Assembly: GCA_001899315.1 (NCBI GenBank)
Contig: MOYA01000001.1
Location: 1,650,599 to 1,714,598, forward strand
Length of the DNA: 64,000 bases
Direction of reading: 5' to 3'
Source of the DNA: Candidatus Obscuribacter phosphatis
GTDB taxonomy: Bacteria > Cyanobacteriota > Vampirovibrionia > Obscuribacterales > Obscuribacteraceae
Shown piece after piece: positions 52,235-61,314 of this stretch (the first letter of the stretch is position 1; every line of letters starts with the position of its first letter). The notes under the pieces were generated by a model. It did no database searches and had not been told where the DNA came from. It worked only from the letters and a program-made list of their open reading frames with translations. A program made the translations under genes and the position numbers.

Positions 52235-53746
52235 CTAGCAAAAAATCGGGACAGACACCATAAGCGGTGAAACGAAACGAGTGATGCACTCTGCTTCCGG
52301 CTTGCCATTGACAAGACAGGCCTCGAAAACTCTTCTGAATTCGTAGTCGTCTAGCAATTCCGTTGAACACCACTCTTGCTCGACTGTGTTAGAGCGATCA
52401 GCTCGAGACCTTAGATGTTGCTTGTAATTTGGCTCTTCTTGTAAGGCGCCGGTCAACTTATTCAGCTGCAAGTATAGCGCCAAATATTTTCGACTAAGTC
52501 CAGAGAAAAGCCGCCGAATATTGCATTTGATATTCTCACTGAGTTGCTGAATGAGCCCTCCTTGTTCGCCCTCAGGTGAACAAATAGAACATCCATGATT
52601 AGAACACTGAAACCATTCGTAGAATGTTTCGCCTTCTTCAGACCCAGAAAGACTCTTTGATGCATCTGCCGCTCTTGCTCGCCCTTGTCTAGCATTTTTG
52701 TCTTGCTGGTTGAAATTGTGGCTGCCATTTGTTGAATGACTTTCGCTACAAAGACCGACAAAACCGCCGGCGAATGAACGAACAAATCCAAAAATCTCTA
52801 ACTCAGATAATTCAGCCAGAACCTCACTGGCTTCAGCTGCCAAAATCTCAATAAGTGAGTCAACTGTTCTTGGGGACTGTCGCAATAGGTCCATTAGTCT
52901 GTCTTTCAGGCTCGACGTACCAGCATCAATCATGATACCAATATCAGATGAGGAATCAGATGAATTACCATCTGCAGCGCGATCAGAAAGAGTATTGACG
53001 CCAATTCTTGATAAATTTGATGAAGCTGGCGAAGCCGATGGCAGTGCGGATGAAAAGGAATCTGAATTTATCGATAACGATGAATCAAAGGCACTGCAGT
53101 TGTTTGCTTGCCAGTCCGCTGCCGCTGCGTCACGGCATTCGCTGGTAGATTCTGAATCCTTAGGATGAGAAAAAGAGCTTAGATAGTCCAGATACTCTTG
53201 CCGTTCCTCCATACTGGGATGTGACTTTCGAACCGAGCAAACGCTTCGTTTAACGAACAGATCGACAAAGTGACTAGAGCCAACCTTCGGACCCGCACTA
53301 GACCAGACATTCTTTAGAACATGCAAAACATTCCAGTAAATCTCTAATGCGGTTGACTGTGATACGCCCACAATGAAACTAAACCACCTAGAGCTTACTA
53401 TCGCCCCTCTTCCAAAGAACCAAAATGCTGCGTACCAAGCCCTTAAATTGCTTACCCCTTCAAAGAAAGTACCGGTTGACACCCAATTGATAGCACCACA
53501 AGCCGAGCAAGAATACCGCCTCAAGTCCGAGCACAATTGATTTTTCGCGGATTGGCAAGACCGACAGGTCAAAGAGTTCGACTCATTGAGTGCAATATAA
53601 AGATCCTTGCGGCAAGATGCTTCATCTCTGAATTTGCAACAAAACGATGACCACGCTTCTTTAGCTCTCGCTCTTTCAGCAAAAGATTTGCGCTTATACA
53701 GGTCTATGCTCAGCAGAACTCGCAAATTATCGTGTTCGGGAAACAT
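52235..53746 (-). CDS. Domesticated transposase-like zinc-ribbon protein
   Basis: 503 aa. Residues 61-83 are a zinc ribbon (CRSC and CSAC), followed by TGTFFEGVSNLRAWYAAFWFF and a helix-turn-helix-like GVSQSTALEIYWNVL. This is the N-terminus of IS1595/ISXO2-type transposases, but no DDE nuclease follows. Residues about 281-332 form a DprA-type winged helix (LLRQSPRTVDSLIEIL, LSELEIFGFVRSFAGGFVGL). Cys clusters (CSNHGCSIC, 381-389) come next. It is not an ordinary transposase. A DNA-binding regulator is inferred. The last codons run into a repeat-like segment (GGTGTCTGTCCC on the minus strand). Confidence 0.6.
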   Translation of the reverse strand: MFPEHDNLRVLLSIDLYKRKSFAERARAKEAWSSFCCKFRDEASCRKDLYIALNESNSLTCRSCQSAKNQLCSDLRRYSCSACGAINWVSTGTFFEGVSNLRAWYAAFWFFGRGAIVSSRWFSFIVGVSQSTALEIYWNVLHVLKNVWSSAGPKVGSSHFVDLFVKRSVCSVRKSHPSMEERQEYLDYLSSFSHPKDSESTSECRDAAAADWQANNCSAFDSSLSINSDSFSSALPSASPASSNLSRIGVNTLSDRAADGNSSDSSSDIGIMIDAGTSSLKDRLMDLLRQSPRTVDSLIEILAAEASEVLAELSELEIFGFVRSFAGGFVGLCSESHSTNGSHNFNQQDKNARQGRARAADASKSLSGSEEGETFYEWFQCSNHGCSICSPEGEQGGLIQQLSENIKCNIRRLFSGLSRKYLALYLQLNKLTGALQEEPNYKQHLRSRADRSNTVEQEWCSTELLDDYEFRRVFEACLVNGKPEAECITRFVSPLMVSVPIFC

Positions 53747-53986
53747 CTTCGAATCCTCAGAAAACCATCTGTAATAGAAACGAAATTTGCGCCTAAAAAG
53801 TTCAATCTTTGAACATTAGAATTTTCCGGTTAGATTTAATGCAATATCCTGGTGACGAAGACCTGCCAAGAAGAACAAAAGCCAGTGCTATCTTTGATTT
53901 CTAGTAAACCGATACAAAGTTGCATCACGAAACAAGATAGCAATACCGATATGCAACGCCTACGCAAAGCAAGAAAGTTTTGAAGC

Positions 53987-54688
53987 TCAAGATTCAATCA
54001 AAAAGTTCACGGTGTTGCCGCCAGCCGCTATACCAGCTTTCAGCCCCTTCACTGTCAAAGCTATAAGTTGCTCAGCAGTTTCTCCTGAATCCAAACTAGA
54101 TCCGCCAACAGTGACTGTACAAAAGATTGCTGTATGGCCTAAATCCACCCCAAGATCTTCCATTCTTGTTCTGATTCGCTCGGCTGCAATCTCCGCTCCA
54201 GAGCGAGGAGTCTCTGGTAGTATCACGCCAAAACTATCATCCCGACACCGTCCGGCAACATCGACATCTCGGATACAGCTCAACAAAACCTTTCCGCAGG
54301 CAAGCACCACAGCATTCTCGCCCTGCAATCCATGATTCTCCACCACACGGTCAAGCCTATCTATGGTAACAAAGAGAAGAGAAAGAGGTCGATTATAGCG
54401 CCGAGCGCGCCTGACCTCATAATTTAATCGCTTATAGAAGCTCCAGAAGTTGTAGGAGTTTAGATCAAGAAGAGCTCTTCGTTCTACTTCCTCGTCTGTG
54501 AGATTCGGGTCTTCAATAGAACGATCGGCAAAAAGCTTTGTTTGTTCGGCTGGTAATTCAAAATCAGCGTTTTCTGAAAGTTCCCATGGAAACTGATTAT
54601 TGCGGGCCCTCAATTCAGCAAGTCTGCGTTGGAACAGGCGCTCTCGTTCTTCTTTTTCAGAAAGTCTTCTTTGACGATTCTCAGACAT
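53987..54688 (-). CDS. GGDEF-domain protein with degenerate signature
   Basis: 233 aa of the diguanylate-cyclase fold, no sensor or membrane segment. The signature GGDEF is RDDSF (residues 149-153), so it should not make cyclic di-GMP. The core (RRYNRPLSLLFVTIDRLDRV, LACGKVLLSCIRDVDVAG, ILPET, TVTVGGSSL) is recognisable. The first 70 residues are charged (EKEERERLFQRRLAELRARNN), probably a coiled coil. A nucleotide-binding or partner-binding role is inferred. Confidence 0.75.
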   Translation of the reverse strand: MSENRQRRLSEKEERERLFQRRLAELRARNNQFPWELSENADFELPAEQTKLFADRSIEDPNLTDEEVERRALLDLNSYNFWSFYKRLNYEVRRARRYNRPLSLLFVTIDRLDRVVENHGLQGENAVVLACGKVLLSCIRDVDVAGRCRDDSFGVILPETPRSGAEIAAERIRTRMEDLGVDLGHTAIFCTVTVGGSSLDSGETAEQLIALTVKGLKAGIAAGGNTVNFLIES

Positions 54689-54740
54689 CTAGATACCTGG
54701 CTCCAACAGTCCGACCAATTATAATCCCTAATCGTTCACA

Positions 54741-55385
54741 TCAACGATTTGAAGGTTTCGACGAACCAGACTTTGTCCCCTTCAACTGCCAGGCAAAGGA
54801 ACTTTCAGTACGTTCATCTTCCATATACTTAGAAACCATGTTCTGCTCAACATCGTGCGCCATGATTTGTGTTGAGTCTAGAGCTGGTCCAAACTTCTTC
54901 TCGACCGCTCGAAAGACTAGTTCAGATGCATCCAAAAGCGATTCGTGAATCCAACAGACCTGATATTTCTCAGTCTCAGCTTTAAACTTTGCAGAGAGGT
55001 CCGAATTCTCCCAATACTTCCTGGCAAATTCAGATCGCTTCTTGTATGGAATATAAGTGGTGAGAGATCTGTTTAGGTTCTGATTTTGACTCAATACAAA
55101 GTCGCGGTAGGCAAGAGCGAACTGTGCCTTCTGAAGTGGTGTGATAACTCTATACGGAGACTTGAAGAAGCGCGGATCTCGTCCACAAATCCACCCATCA
55201 GCAATAACCGCATCAGCCTCCTTAGTTATAGCCTCGACTTCATCAAGCTGAATATCTTCATAGAACTTTGCCGCGCTATCGCGCAGACTCTGGGCGCTAG
55301 GCGACATGCCTTCATCCTTAACCACGCAACCTGCCAAGAGAAAGCACAAAATAAAGGTTGTTGCCAATAGTCCCTTGTGGTTCAA
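54741..55385 (-). CDS. Putative lipoprotein
   Basis: 214 aa from a TTG at 55385 with AGGGGAG eight bases upstream. The reading frame goes 33 codons further, but the signal peptide (LNHKGLLATTFILCFLLAGC) fits only this start. The lipobox is LAGC followed by VVKDEG. The mature part is helical and charged (FYEDIQLDEVEAITKEADAV), with several aromatic/basic motifs and no domain I recognise. Likely lipid-anchored in the inner or outer membrane. The residue after Cys is Val, not Asp, which favours outer-membrane sorting. Confidence 0.65.
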   Translation of the reverse strand: MNHKGLLATTFILCFLLAGCVVKDEGMSPSAQSLRDSAAKFYEDIQLDEVEAITKEADAVIADGWICGRDPRFFKSPYRVITPLQKAQFALAYRDFVLSQNQNLNRSLTTYIPYKKRSEFARKYWENSDLSAKFKAETEKYQVCWIHESLLDASELVFRAVEKKFGPALDSTQIMAHDVEQNMVSKYMEDERTESSFAWQLKGTKSGSSKPSNR

Positions 55386-55949
55386 GTTTGTTTCTCCCCT
55401 ACAAGAAACCGCTCCAGAAGCCTTTTCACAGCCATACTTGACAATCCGTGATTGCCTACTCGAAATCAAAAACCAACGACTCACCTAACTGTCTTTGCCT
55501 TTGTCCCGCTTAAGAAATATCATCGCATCCTAGCTGCTGCCAAACTATCTGCTCTCCACAATTATCGAACAGTTATTGATACTTAGCGAACCCTAGCAAA
55601 CTATTGCAGACTTTCGCAGACTTTCGCGCATTAAGGAATTCAGAATTTTTGAAATAAGTCGCAAGAACTAACGAGCAAAAGTCTTTGGACGCAACAAATG
55701 ATAAAATTATGGCTCTAGAAGCACACTTTTAGAAACGGCAGTCAGAGCCGACTGAAATGAGGAGCAAGCTGAGTCCTTGACTAGCCCACCCTTAAGCTGC
55801 ATACCACTCGATGTCTTACTTAATCTTGAGAGACAACCAGAGAAGTAAAGAGCTATTCGGCATAAGACCTCAAGAAACCAGCAGAGAAAGATAGAAACAG
55901 CAATATATTCACTGATCAAAATCTAGAGCCGTTGTCGCCGGGGAAAAGT
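55386..55949. other. Intergenic stretch before the S1/DUF4388-like gene
   Basis: 564 bases that hold no convincing gene. Small direct repeats are seen (GCAGACTTTCGCAGACTTTCG near 55610). A minus-strand open frame at 55707-55919 has no ribosome-binding site and a poor composition. GGGGAAAAGT just before 55950 is the ribosome-binding site of the next gene. Confidence 0.5.
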
Positions 55950-57179
55950 ATGCCTAAACGAAACAAGCCGAATGCAGAGCAGTCCTCTAAGTCCTCTAAT
56001 TCTGCAAATTCTGCAAAGAAGAATCAGAACGAGAAAGATCTTGCCAAAAATTCGATGAAAGAGAGCCTGCCGCCCCCGGTTAGCCTGCCTCAAACTAATT
56101 CGAGCGAAAGTGAAAAAGCCGCTAGCATGCTGCCTGCTGTTAGTTCTTTTTCAGAAGAGCAGATGCAAGATTGGCAGTACAGGCCTGGTCAGTGCGTGAT
56201 GTGCAAAGTAGAAGGGCTTGAGCCGGGCGGCTACACGGCCACGATTCAAAGCAGTGTTCCACCTTCGGAACATGATCAACACCAGCACGGCAAGCCCAGA
56301 TTATCAGCTTTCTTGCCCAGCACAGAGACTTTGAAGATTGGACAAACTGTGCCGGCTACATTTGTTTGCATGCACAATAATCGCGCCCTGATGACCTTTG
56401 CCTTCATGTTGGGCACGACTGAACGTATTCAGTTGTCTACCGCACCAGACGAAGAGAACGCCTTTTCTATCTGGGTCGACAGCTACCCTTCATCGCAGAA
56501 GGCACGTCGCGCTGTCGATTTGATTATGCCGTCTGTTTCAGGCAAACTTTTCAGAGAGCTAAAATGCGCCCCTGAAACCACCGGTACTCTGCTGCAAGAA
56601 CTGGAACTAGCCAACTTTACTGGTTGCATCAAGGCGAGAAATGAAGAGCAGAAGTCACGCAGCGCTATGCTCATTTTGGATGGACGAATTGCCGGAGCAA
56701 TATACGGCAGGAAAGATGCGCATGAAACATTTCCAGTAGAGGCGGCTATCAAACTTATAAGAGAAGACCTACTTGATGGTGAGACATTCTTGCAAGTTTA
56801 CGAATTGCCTAGAGAAACGGTTTATTGCATGGCATCGCTTTTCTTGGGTTGTCCGATTATGCTTGAAGGCGGCACCCTTGCTGATAAATTCGAGACCACT
56901 CTCATGTCGATGAATTTAGCAGGAGAGACCGGCTGCTTTACCTATTCGAGAGACGGTATGCACACAGACAGCCTCATTTTCATACATGAAGGTAAACTAT
57001 TCGCCGGCTACGAAATAGCAGAACAGAAGTACATTGATAAGACCGATGCTCTGATAGATTCGCTCAAGCATTCAGACTCAGGTCAATTAGAAGCTCATCT
57101 ATTGCCGACACAACTTATGTCTTCGGCGGTGAAATTCGGTTACAAACTAGGACAAAGCAACACTCAAGGGAACAACTGA
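55950..57179 (+). CDS. S1-like/DUF4388-like (PATAN) protein
   Basis: 409 aa. The ATG at 55950 has GGGGAAAAG upstream and is preferred to a TTG six codons earlier. Residues 1-75 are basic and low-complexity (KRNKPNAEQSSKSSNS). Residues about 85-160 resemble an S1 RNA-binding barrel (CVMCKVEGLEPGGYTATI, IGQTVPATFV). Two repeats in the C-terminal part look like DUF4388/PATAN modules (GCIKARNEEQKS, MLILDGRIAGAIYG; GCFTYSRDGMHTD, IFIHEGKLFAGYE). PATAN-type domains usually sit in signalling adaptors. It is followed after 10 bases by the FadJ-like gene, so they are probably co-transcribed. Confidence 0.6.
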   Translation: MPKRNKPNAEQSSKSSNSANSAKKNQNEKDLAKNSMKESLPPPVSLPQTNSSESEKAASMLPAVSSFSEEQMQDWQYRPGQCVMCKVEGLEPGGYTATIQSSVPPSEHDQHQHGKPRLSAFLPSTETLKIGQTVPATFVCMHNNRALMTFAFMLGTTERIQLSTAPDEENAFSIWVDSYPSSQKARRAVDLIMPSVSGKLFRELKCAPETTGTLLQELELANFTGCIKARNEEQKSRSAMLILDGRIAGAIYGRKDAHETFPVEAAIKLIREDLLDGETFLQVYELPRETVYCMASLFLGCPIMLEGGTLADKFETTLMSMNLAGETGCFTYSRDGMHTDSLIFIHEGKLFAGYEIAEQKYIDKTDALIDSLKHSDSGQLEAHLLPTQLMSSAVKFGYKLGQSNTQGNN

Positions 57180-57189
57180 GTCTAGATAA

Positions 57190-59343
57190 ATGCAAAAGCA
57201 GACAGGTACCCACACCATCGCAACTGATAAACCAACTCTTACACCAGAAAAGCCTCTCGAACTGGATGACTTTCTGGTCGAGCTTGATCGCGAAGGAATT
57301 GCCTACCTATGGTTTAGCCGCCAGCAAGGCGCCAACGTTCTCGGCAGATCAACTCTTGATCAACTAAGGTTGATACTTTCAATTCTGAAATCTACTGCTG
57401 CTGTTAAGGGCGTTATCGTTGGCTCTAAGAAAGATGACCACTTCGTCTTTGGTGCCGACCTGCACGAAATTTTGCACTTTGCCGATGAGACAGCCGCTCT
57501 CAAGCTTGCCTCGGATGGACAGCAGGTTTTCAATGATCTTGCTGAACTTGGCGTTCCAACTCTTTCGATGATTCATGGACCTTGTTTAGGCGGCGGACTT
57601 GAAGCCGCACTCGCCACCAGCTATCGTCTCGCCAGTGATGCGCCCGAGACGCTGCTCGGCTTTCCAGAAGTCAAACTCGGTCTGATTCCTGGTTTGGGCG
57701 GCACCCAACGCCTACCCCGTCTTATCAATCTCAGAGCTGCCCTAGACTTAATTCTCACGTCATCGACAATTAGCGCCACAGAAGCGCTGAATTTAGGCAT
57801 CATCGATGCAGTGACGAGTAGAGGTGAATTGCTAGAAAAGGCAAAGAGCAAACTGAAAGAAATGATAGGAGGCGAAGCACCGCCGAGAGTGGCGCCTCAG
57901 GAGAAACCTGAAACTATCAAAAAATTATTTGCCACCATGGAAAGATCCTTTCGCATCAGATTCAAGAACCACTACCCGGCGCCATTCAAAGCCTTAGAAG
58001 CGGTCCGTAAAGCTCTAGAATCAGATTTGCAAGAAGGGCTTGATTTTGAAGCCCGTGCCTTTGCAGGACTGGCGGCCGGCACAACTTCGCGCAATCTCAT
58101 TCAGATATTCTTTTCGCAAGATTTCATAACCAGATCGGCAGAACGCAGTGCCAGCAAATTTTGTCCGAAACCGCCGCAGAAACTAGGCGTCATCGGTACC
58201 GGAGTCATGGCCACTGAGATAGTCAGGGTATGGTTGCAAAATATTCCAGAGGCTGAAATTTTTGCCAAAGCCAGTAATGACGAGAGAGCAGCAGAATTTA
58301 GACAACATTTTTCCGACTATGAAAATGTCAAAGTCTCCAGCGAAATGTCTATCTTAAAAGACTGTCAGATGGTTATCGAAGCCATTGTCGAAGATGTCGA
58401 GAAAAAGCAGAAAGTGCTGGCAGAACTAGAAGCACACGTTTCAAAAGAATGTGTCATCGCCACCAATACTTCATCGCTTGAGCTCTTGAATCTTGGTCAA
58501 GAACTGACTAAAACAGATCGTTTCGTTGGCACTCACTTCTTCTATCCAGTCGACAAAATGCAGTTGGTTGAAGTGGTAAGCCATCCGAACACAACGCCCC
58601 GCACATCAGCCTGTGCCATGTCTTTACTTAGCGCGATGAAGAAAACACCACTGAGCGTCAAAGACAGCCCCGGCTTTCTAGTCAATCGCCTGCTCACCGT
58701 CTATTTGATGGAAATGGGCAGACTCTGGCAGAATGGCTTTACTTTGTATCAACTAGAAGATGCTGCGGTTCGCTTCGGCTTCCCACTGGGACCGTTTACC
58801 TTGATTGACGAATTAGGACTCAATCTCTGTTTTTCAGTAGCCCACGAACTAAGTCGAAACTTTGGCGAAAGATTTAAAGCACCCCAATCGATGTTCAAAG
58901 TCTGGGAAGTTGGACACGCCGGTAAAGCTGATGGGAAGGGCTTCTTTATGTGGGACAAGAGCGGCAAGAAACTAGGACCATGCCCGGATGTTCTCTTCGA
59001 GCACGACCTAAAAAACGAAACAGTCAAATTAAGCCAGTCCGAATTAGACGAGTTGCAGAGAAGCTTCCTCATGCCGATGCTTGATGAAGCGGCTCGTTGC
59101 CTGGAAGAGAAGGTGGTCAGAAAGCCGCGCGAAATAGATCTATCTATGGTTATCGGCACCGGATTTCCAGCCTTCACCGGTGGACCGCTGCGCTACGCCG
59201 ACCATTTAGGCATACCTGAAGTGCTCAAGTCGATTGAAACAGTTTACGCTCGCACAGCTTTCAATCTGGAAAGACGCCCATGCGAATTGCTCTATTCAAT
59301 GAATGAATCGGGAAGGCGATTTTACTCATCGGGCAACTCATAA
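57190..59343 (+). CDS. FadB/FadJ-like beta-oxidation multifunctional protein
   Basis: 717 aa. The N-terminal enoyl-CoA hydratase/isomerase domain (about 30-230) has the oxyanion GADLHEI and GGGLEAALA with the catalytic Glu region (LGFPEVKLGLIPGLGGTQRLPR). A 3-hydroxyacyl-CoA dehydrogenase follows: NAD-binding LGVIGTGVMATEIVRVW, VIEAIVEDVEKKQKV, NTSSLELL and GTHFFYPVDKMQLVEVV with its His. The C-terminal dehydrogenase domain ends in FPAFTGGPLRYAD. It should perform steps two and three of fatty-acid beta-oxidation. A separate thiolase is not in the window. GADL rather than GADI is a common variant. Confidence 0.93.
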   Translation: MQKQTGTHTIATDKPTLTPEKPLELDDFLVELDREGIAYLWFSRQQGANVLGRSTLDQLRLILSILKSTAAVKGVIVGSKKDDHFVFGADLHEILHFADETAALKLASDGQQVFNDLAELGVPTLSMIHGPCLGGGLEAALATSYRLASDAPETLLGFPEVKLGLIPGLGGTQRLPRLINLRAALDLILTSSTISATEALNLGIIDAVTSRGELLEKAKSKLKEMIGGEAPPRVAPQEKPETIKKLFATMERSFRIRFKNHYPAPFKALEAVRKALESDLQEGLDFEARAFAGLAAGTTSRNLIQIFFSQDFITRSAERSASKFCPKPPQKLGVIGTGVMATEIVRVWLQNIPEAEIFAKASNDERAAEFRQHFSDYENVKVSSEMSILKDCQMVIEAIVEDVEKKQKVLAELEAHVSKECVIATNTSSLELLNLGQELTKTDRFVGTHFFYPVDKMQLVEVVSHPNTTPRTSACAMSLLSAMKKTPLSVKDSPGFLVNRLLTVYLMEMGRLWQNGFTLYQLEDAAVRFGFPLGPFTLIDELGLNLCFSVAHELSRNFGERFKAPQSMFKVWEVGHAGKADGKGFFMWDKSGKKLGPCPDVLFEHDLKNETVKLSQSELDELQRSFLMPMLDEAARCLEEKVVRKPREIDLSMVIGTGFPAFTGGPLRYADHLGIPEVLKSIETVYARTAFNLERRPCELLYSMNESGRRFYSSGNS

Positions 59344-60079
59344 GCCAGTCGACCATGGTATTTCCCGCAAAGATTAGCTGAAAAAAATTTGACATTGCCT
59401 TAAGCTGGCTTTACCTTCAATTGTATAGAAATCTAAAGGAAACCTATATATAGCTCTCTGCCCTGCGACGAGCAGTTCGAGAGTACTGCTAACTAATTGG
59501 CTGGTCCCCAAAGACACAACCAAATCAGTGAGCATGGCTAGTTTACGGTCAAAAATTCGCGCGACAGAATTTGTTTCGCTGATTGCACCGCCCCCATCCC
59601 CAGACCAATATTTAAACCAGCATGGTACCGAGCCTAGCTCGTTATCAGTACAAAGACAGGTGCCGCCAATGGAAGAAATTATTTGCATTTGCTCTATTCC
59701 GGTAATCTACGCCATGTCATTTGGACTAGGACGAATAGTCGACAATGTACTTGAAACTCGCTGGCCGACAGACTTCTAACCGAAAGGCGCCGGGAAACAC
59801 TTTAAGAGACGAAGGAAACAACAGACAGGCTCAGCCGGTCTGACGAGCTCGGTGCGGGCACTGTCTGACAAGCTCGGTGCTGACACGGGCTGACAAGCTC
59901 GGTGCTGACACGGGCTGACAAGCTCGGTGCTGACACGGGCTGACAAGCTCGGTGCTGACATGGGTTGACCAGCTCTGAATCAACGACACCAGATCAAACC
60001 AGGTCGAAAGGTCGTACCAGTTGAAAACAACGGCAGCGGCACTTGCCTAAGCGGTCAATTCTTCTATGTCTCTGTGTCA
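59344..60079. other. Repeat-bearing gap between fadJ-like gene and oxidoreductase
   Basis: 736 bases without a convincing gene. Open frames of 104 aa (minus, 59374-59688) and 83 aa (plus, 59528-59779) overlap each other and have no ribosome-binding site. The second half holds a 25-bp repeat (listed separately). Near 60031-60060 a segment (GGCACTTGCCTAAGCGGTCAA) resembles the 35-bp repeat at 52.1 kb. Confidence 0.6.
59840..59964. repeat. 25-bp tandem repeat, five copies
   Basis: Copies start at 59840 (degenerate), 59865, 59890, 59915 and 59940 and read ctgacaagctcggtgctgac followed by acggg. The three middle copies are identical. The 25-base period is not a multiple of three, so it does not look like a coding repeat. 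The heptamer GCTGACA occurs twice per unit. A weak sixth half copy follows to 59980. Confidence 0.9.
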
Positions 60080-61117
60080 CTATATCTTCACCACAATCTT
60101 ACCGTTCTGCTTGTTTGACTCCATATAGTCTTGAGCCAAACCAATATCGTTGAAGTCAAAAACACTATCAATGCGAGGTTTGAATGTCCCTTCGGCAATG
60201 CCAGTCAAGACATACTCTTTGCCAAGGGAAAAGCGCTTATCATCATGAGTAATTTGAAACATTGTATAGCCCGAAATCTTTAGCCCACGCTTGAGCGATA
60301 ACTGCAGGGGGAAGTTTGTCGTAGCCAGAGAAAGAGCACCATAGATAAATATCTGTCCTTCATAGGCGCATGACTTTGCGAGTGCCAACAAGAGAGGCCC
60401 AGCGACGGCATCAAATATGATGTCGGCTCCCTTTCCGTTAGTTATCTTTTGTACCTCAGCCACCAAGTTTTCTTCTTCGGTGACAATAACATGATCGGCA
60501 CCAGCATCTAGCAAGGACTGCTTCTTTGCCGCTGTCCTTGTAGTGGCAATAGAAACAGCTCCTTCTCGCTTAACTATTTCAAGAGCAGCATAGCCAACAG
60601 AACTTGAGGCTGCCGTAATCAGAACGTACTGACCAGCTGACACCGCCCCCAGTGCCTTGATTGCACCGTAGGCAGTCAAATAAGGCATCCATATCGAAGC
60701 ACCGGCTTCATCACTCAAAACCTCCGAACATTTTTCCACATAGCGCGCCGGAACTACAGCCCATTGACCATAGACGCCGTACTTTGTCTGAGAAAATCCA
60801 GGAATTGTGCTTACTCTGTCGCCGGGAGACAAGGAAGGAGAGATACTTTTTACCGCACTACCACAAGCAAGAACAGTGCCACAGGCTTCATAACCGATTC
60901 TAGAAGGAAAAGTATTTCGCTCTAGATACAGACCTTGTCGGAAGAGCACTTCGGCGCGGTTGAGACCAATCGTGCTTACCTTTATGAGCACTTCGTCTTC
61001 GGCCAAGGCTGGCGGCACAGCCTCCTCAAGCTTAAGCACAGAAGAAGCACCGTTCTCATAAATCCTCACAATTTGCCCAGAGCAATATGATTCTGAGCCT
61101 AAAGTAGTACTAGACAA
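60080..61117 (-). CDS. MDR-family NAD(P)H:quinone oxidoreductase-like
   Basis: 345 aa from a TTG at 61117 with AGGGGAAG upstream. An ATG 24 codons earlier gives a Cys/Arg-rich leader unlike the family. The medium-chain dehydrogenase GroES-like domain is followed by the Rossmann fold (VLITAASSSVGYAALEIVKRE, then GADIIFDAVAG). The catalytic zinc ligands are absent (RIGYEACGTVL where zinc enzymes have GHE), as in quinone oxidoreductases and enoyl reductases. It probably uses NADPH. The substrate is unknown. It is divergent from the ribokinase gene. Confidence 0.85.
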   Translation of the reverse strand: MSSTTLGSESYCSGQIVRIYENGASSVLKLEEAVPPALAEDEVLIKVSTIGLNRAEVLFRQGLYLERNTFPSRIGYEACGTVLACGSAVKSISPSLSPGDRVSTIPGFSQTKYGVYGQWAVVPARYVEKCSEVLSDEAGASIWMPYLTAYGAIKALGAVSAGQYVLITAASSSVGYAALEIVKREGAVSIATTRTAAKKQSLLDAGADHVIVTEEENLVAEVQKITNGKGADIIFDAVAGPLLLALAKSCAYEGQIFIYGALSLATTNFPLQLSLKRGLKISGYTMFQITHDDKRFSLGKEYVLTGIAEGTFKPRIDSVFDFNDIGLAQDYMESNKQNGKIVVKI

Positions 61118-61314
61118 AACTCTTCCCCTTTGAGACAGGCAAATACAGAGCCGGCACCGCACAACACATCCAGCCGATGCCAAAATCACACTAAAGATCT
61201 AAGCGAAAATCTCAGTAATGACCCCAGCAAAGCTCTAAAATAACCTCTCAGCGTTTCAATCGCATTAAATTGACGAACGAAACCAGTCAAACAACTATCT
61301 GGAGCTCATTGGCA

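Noticed and set aside
55707-55919. 70-codon minus-strand frame in the 55.4-55.9 kb gap
   Set aside because: No ribosome-binding site, no recognisable domain and no neighbour support.
59374-59779. Two overlapping short frames in the 59.3-60.1 kb gap
   Set aside because: They overlap on opposite strands and neither has a ribosome-binding site or a protein-like composition.
59840-59964. CRISPR array
   Set aside because: The 25-bp copies are directly abutting and have no unique spacers, so they are a plain tandem repeat.
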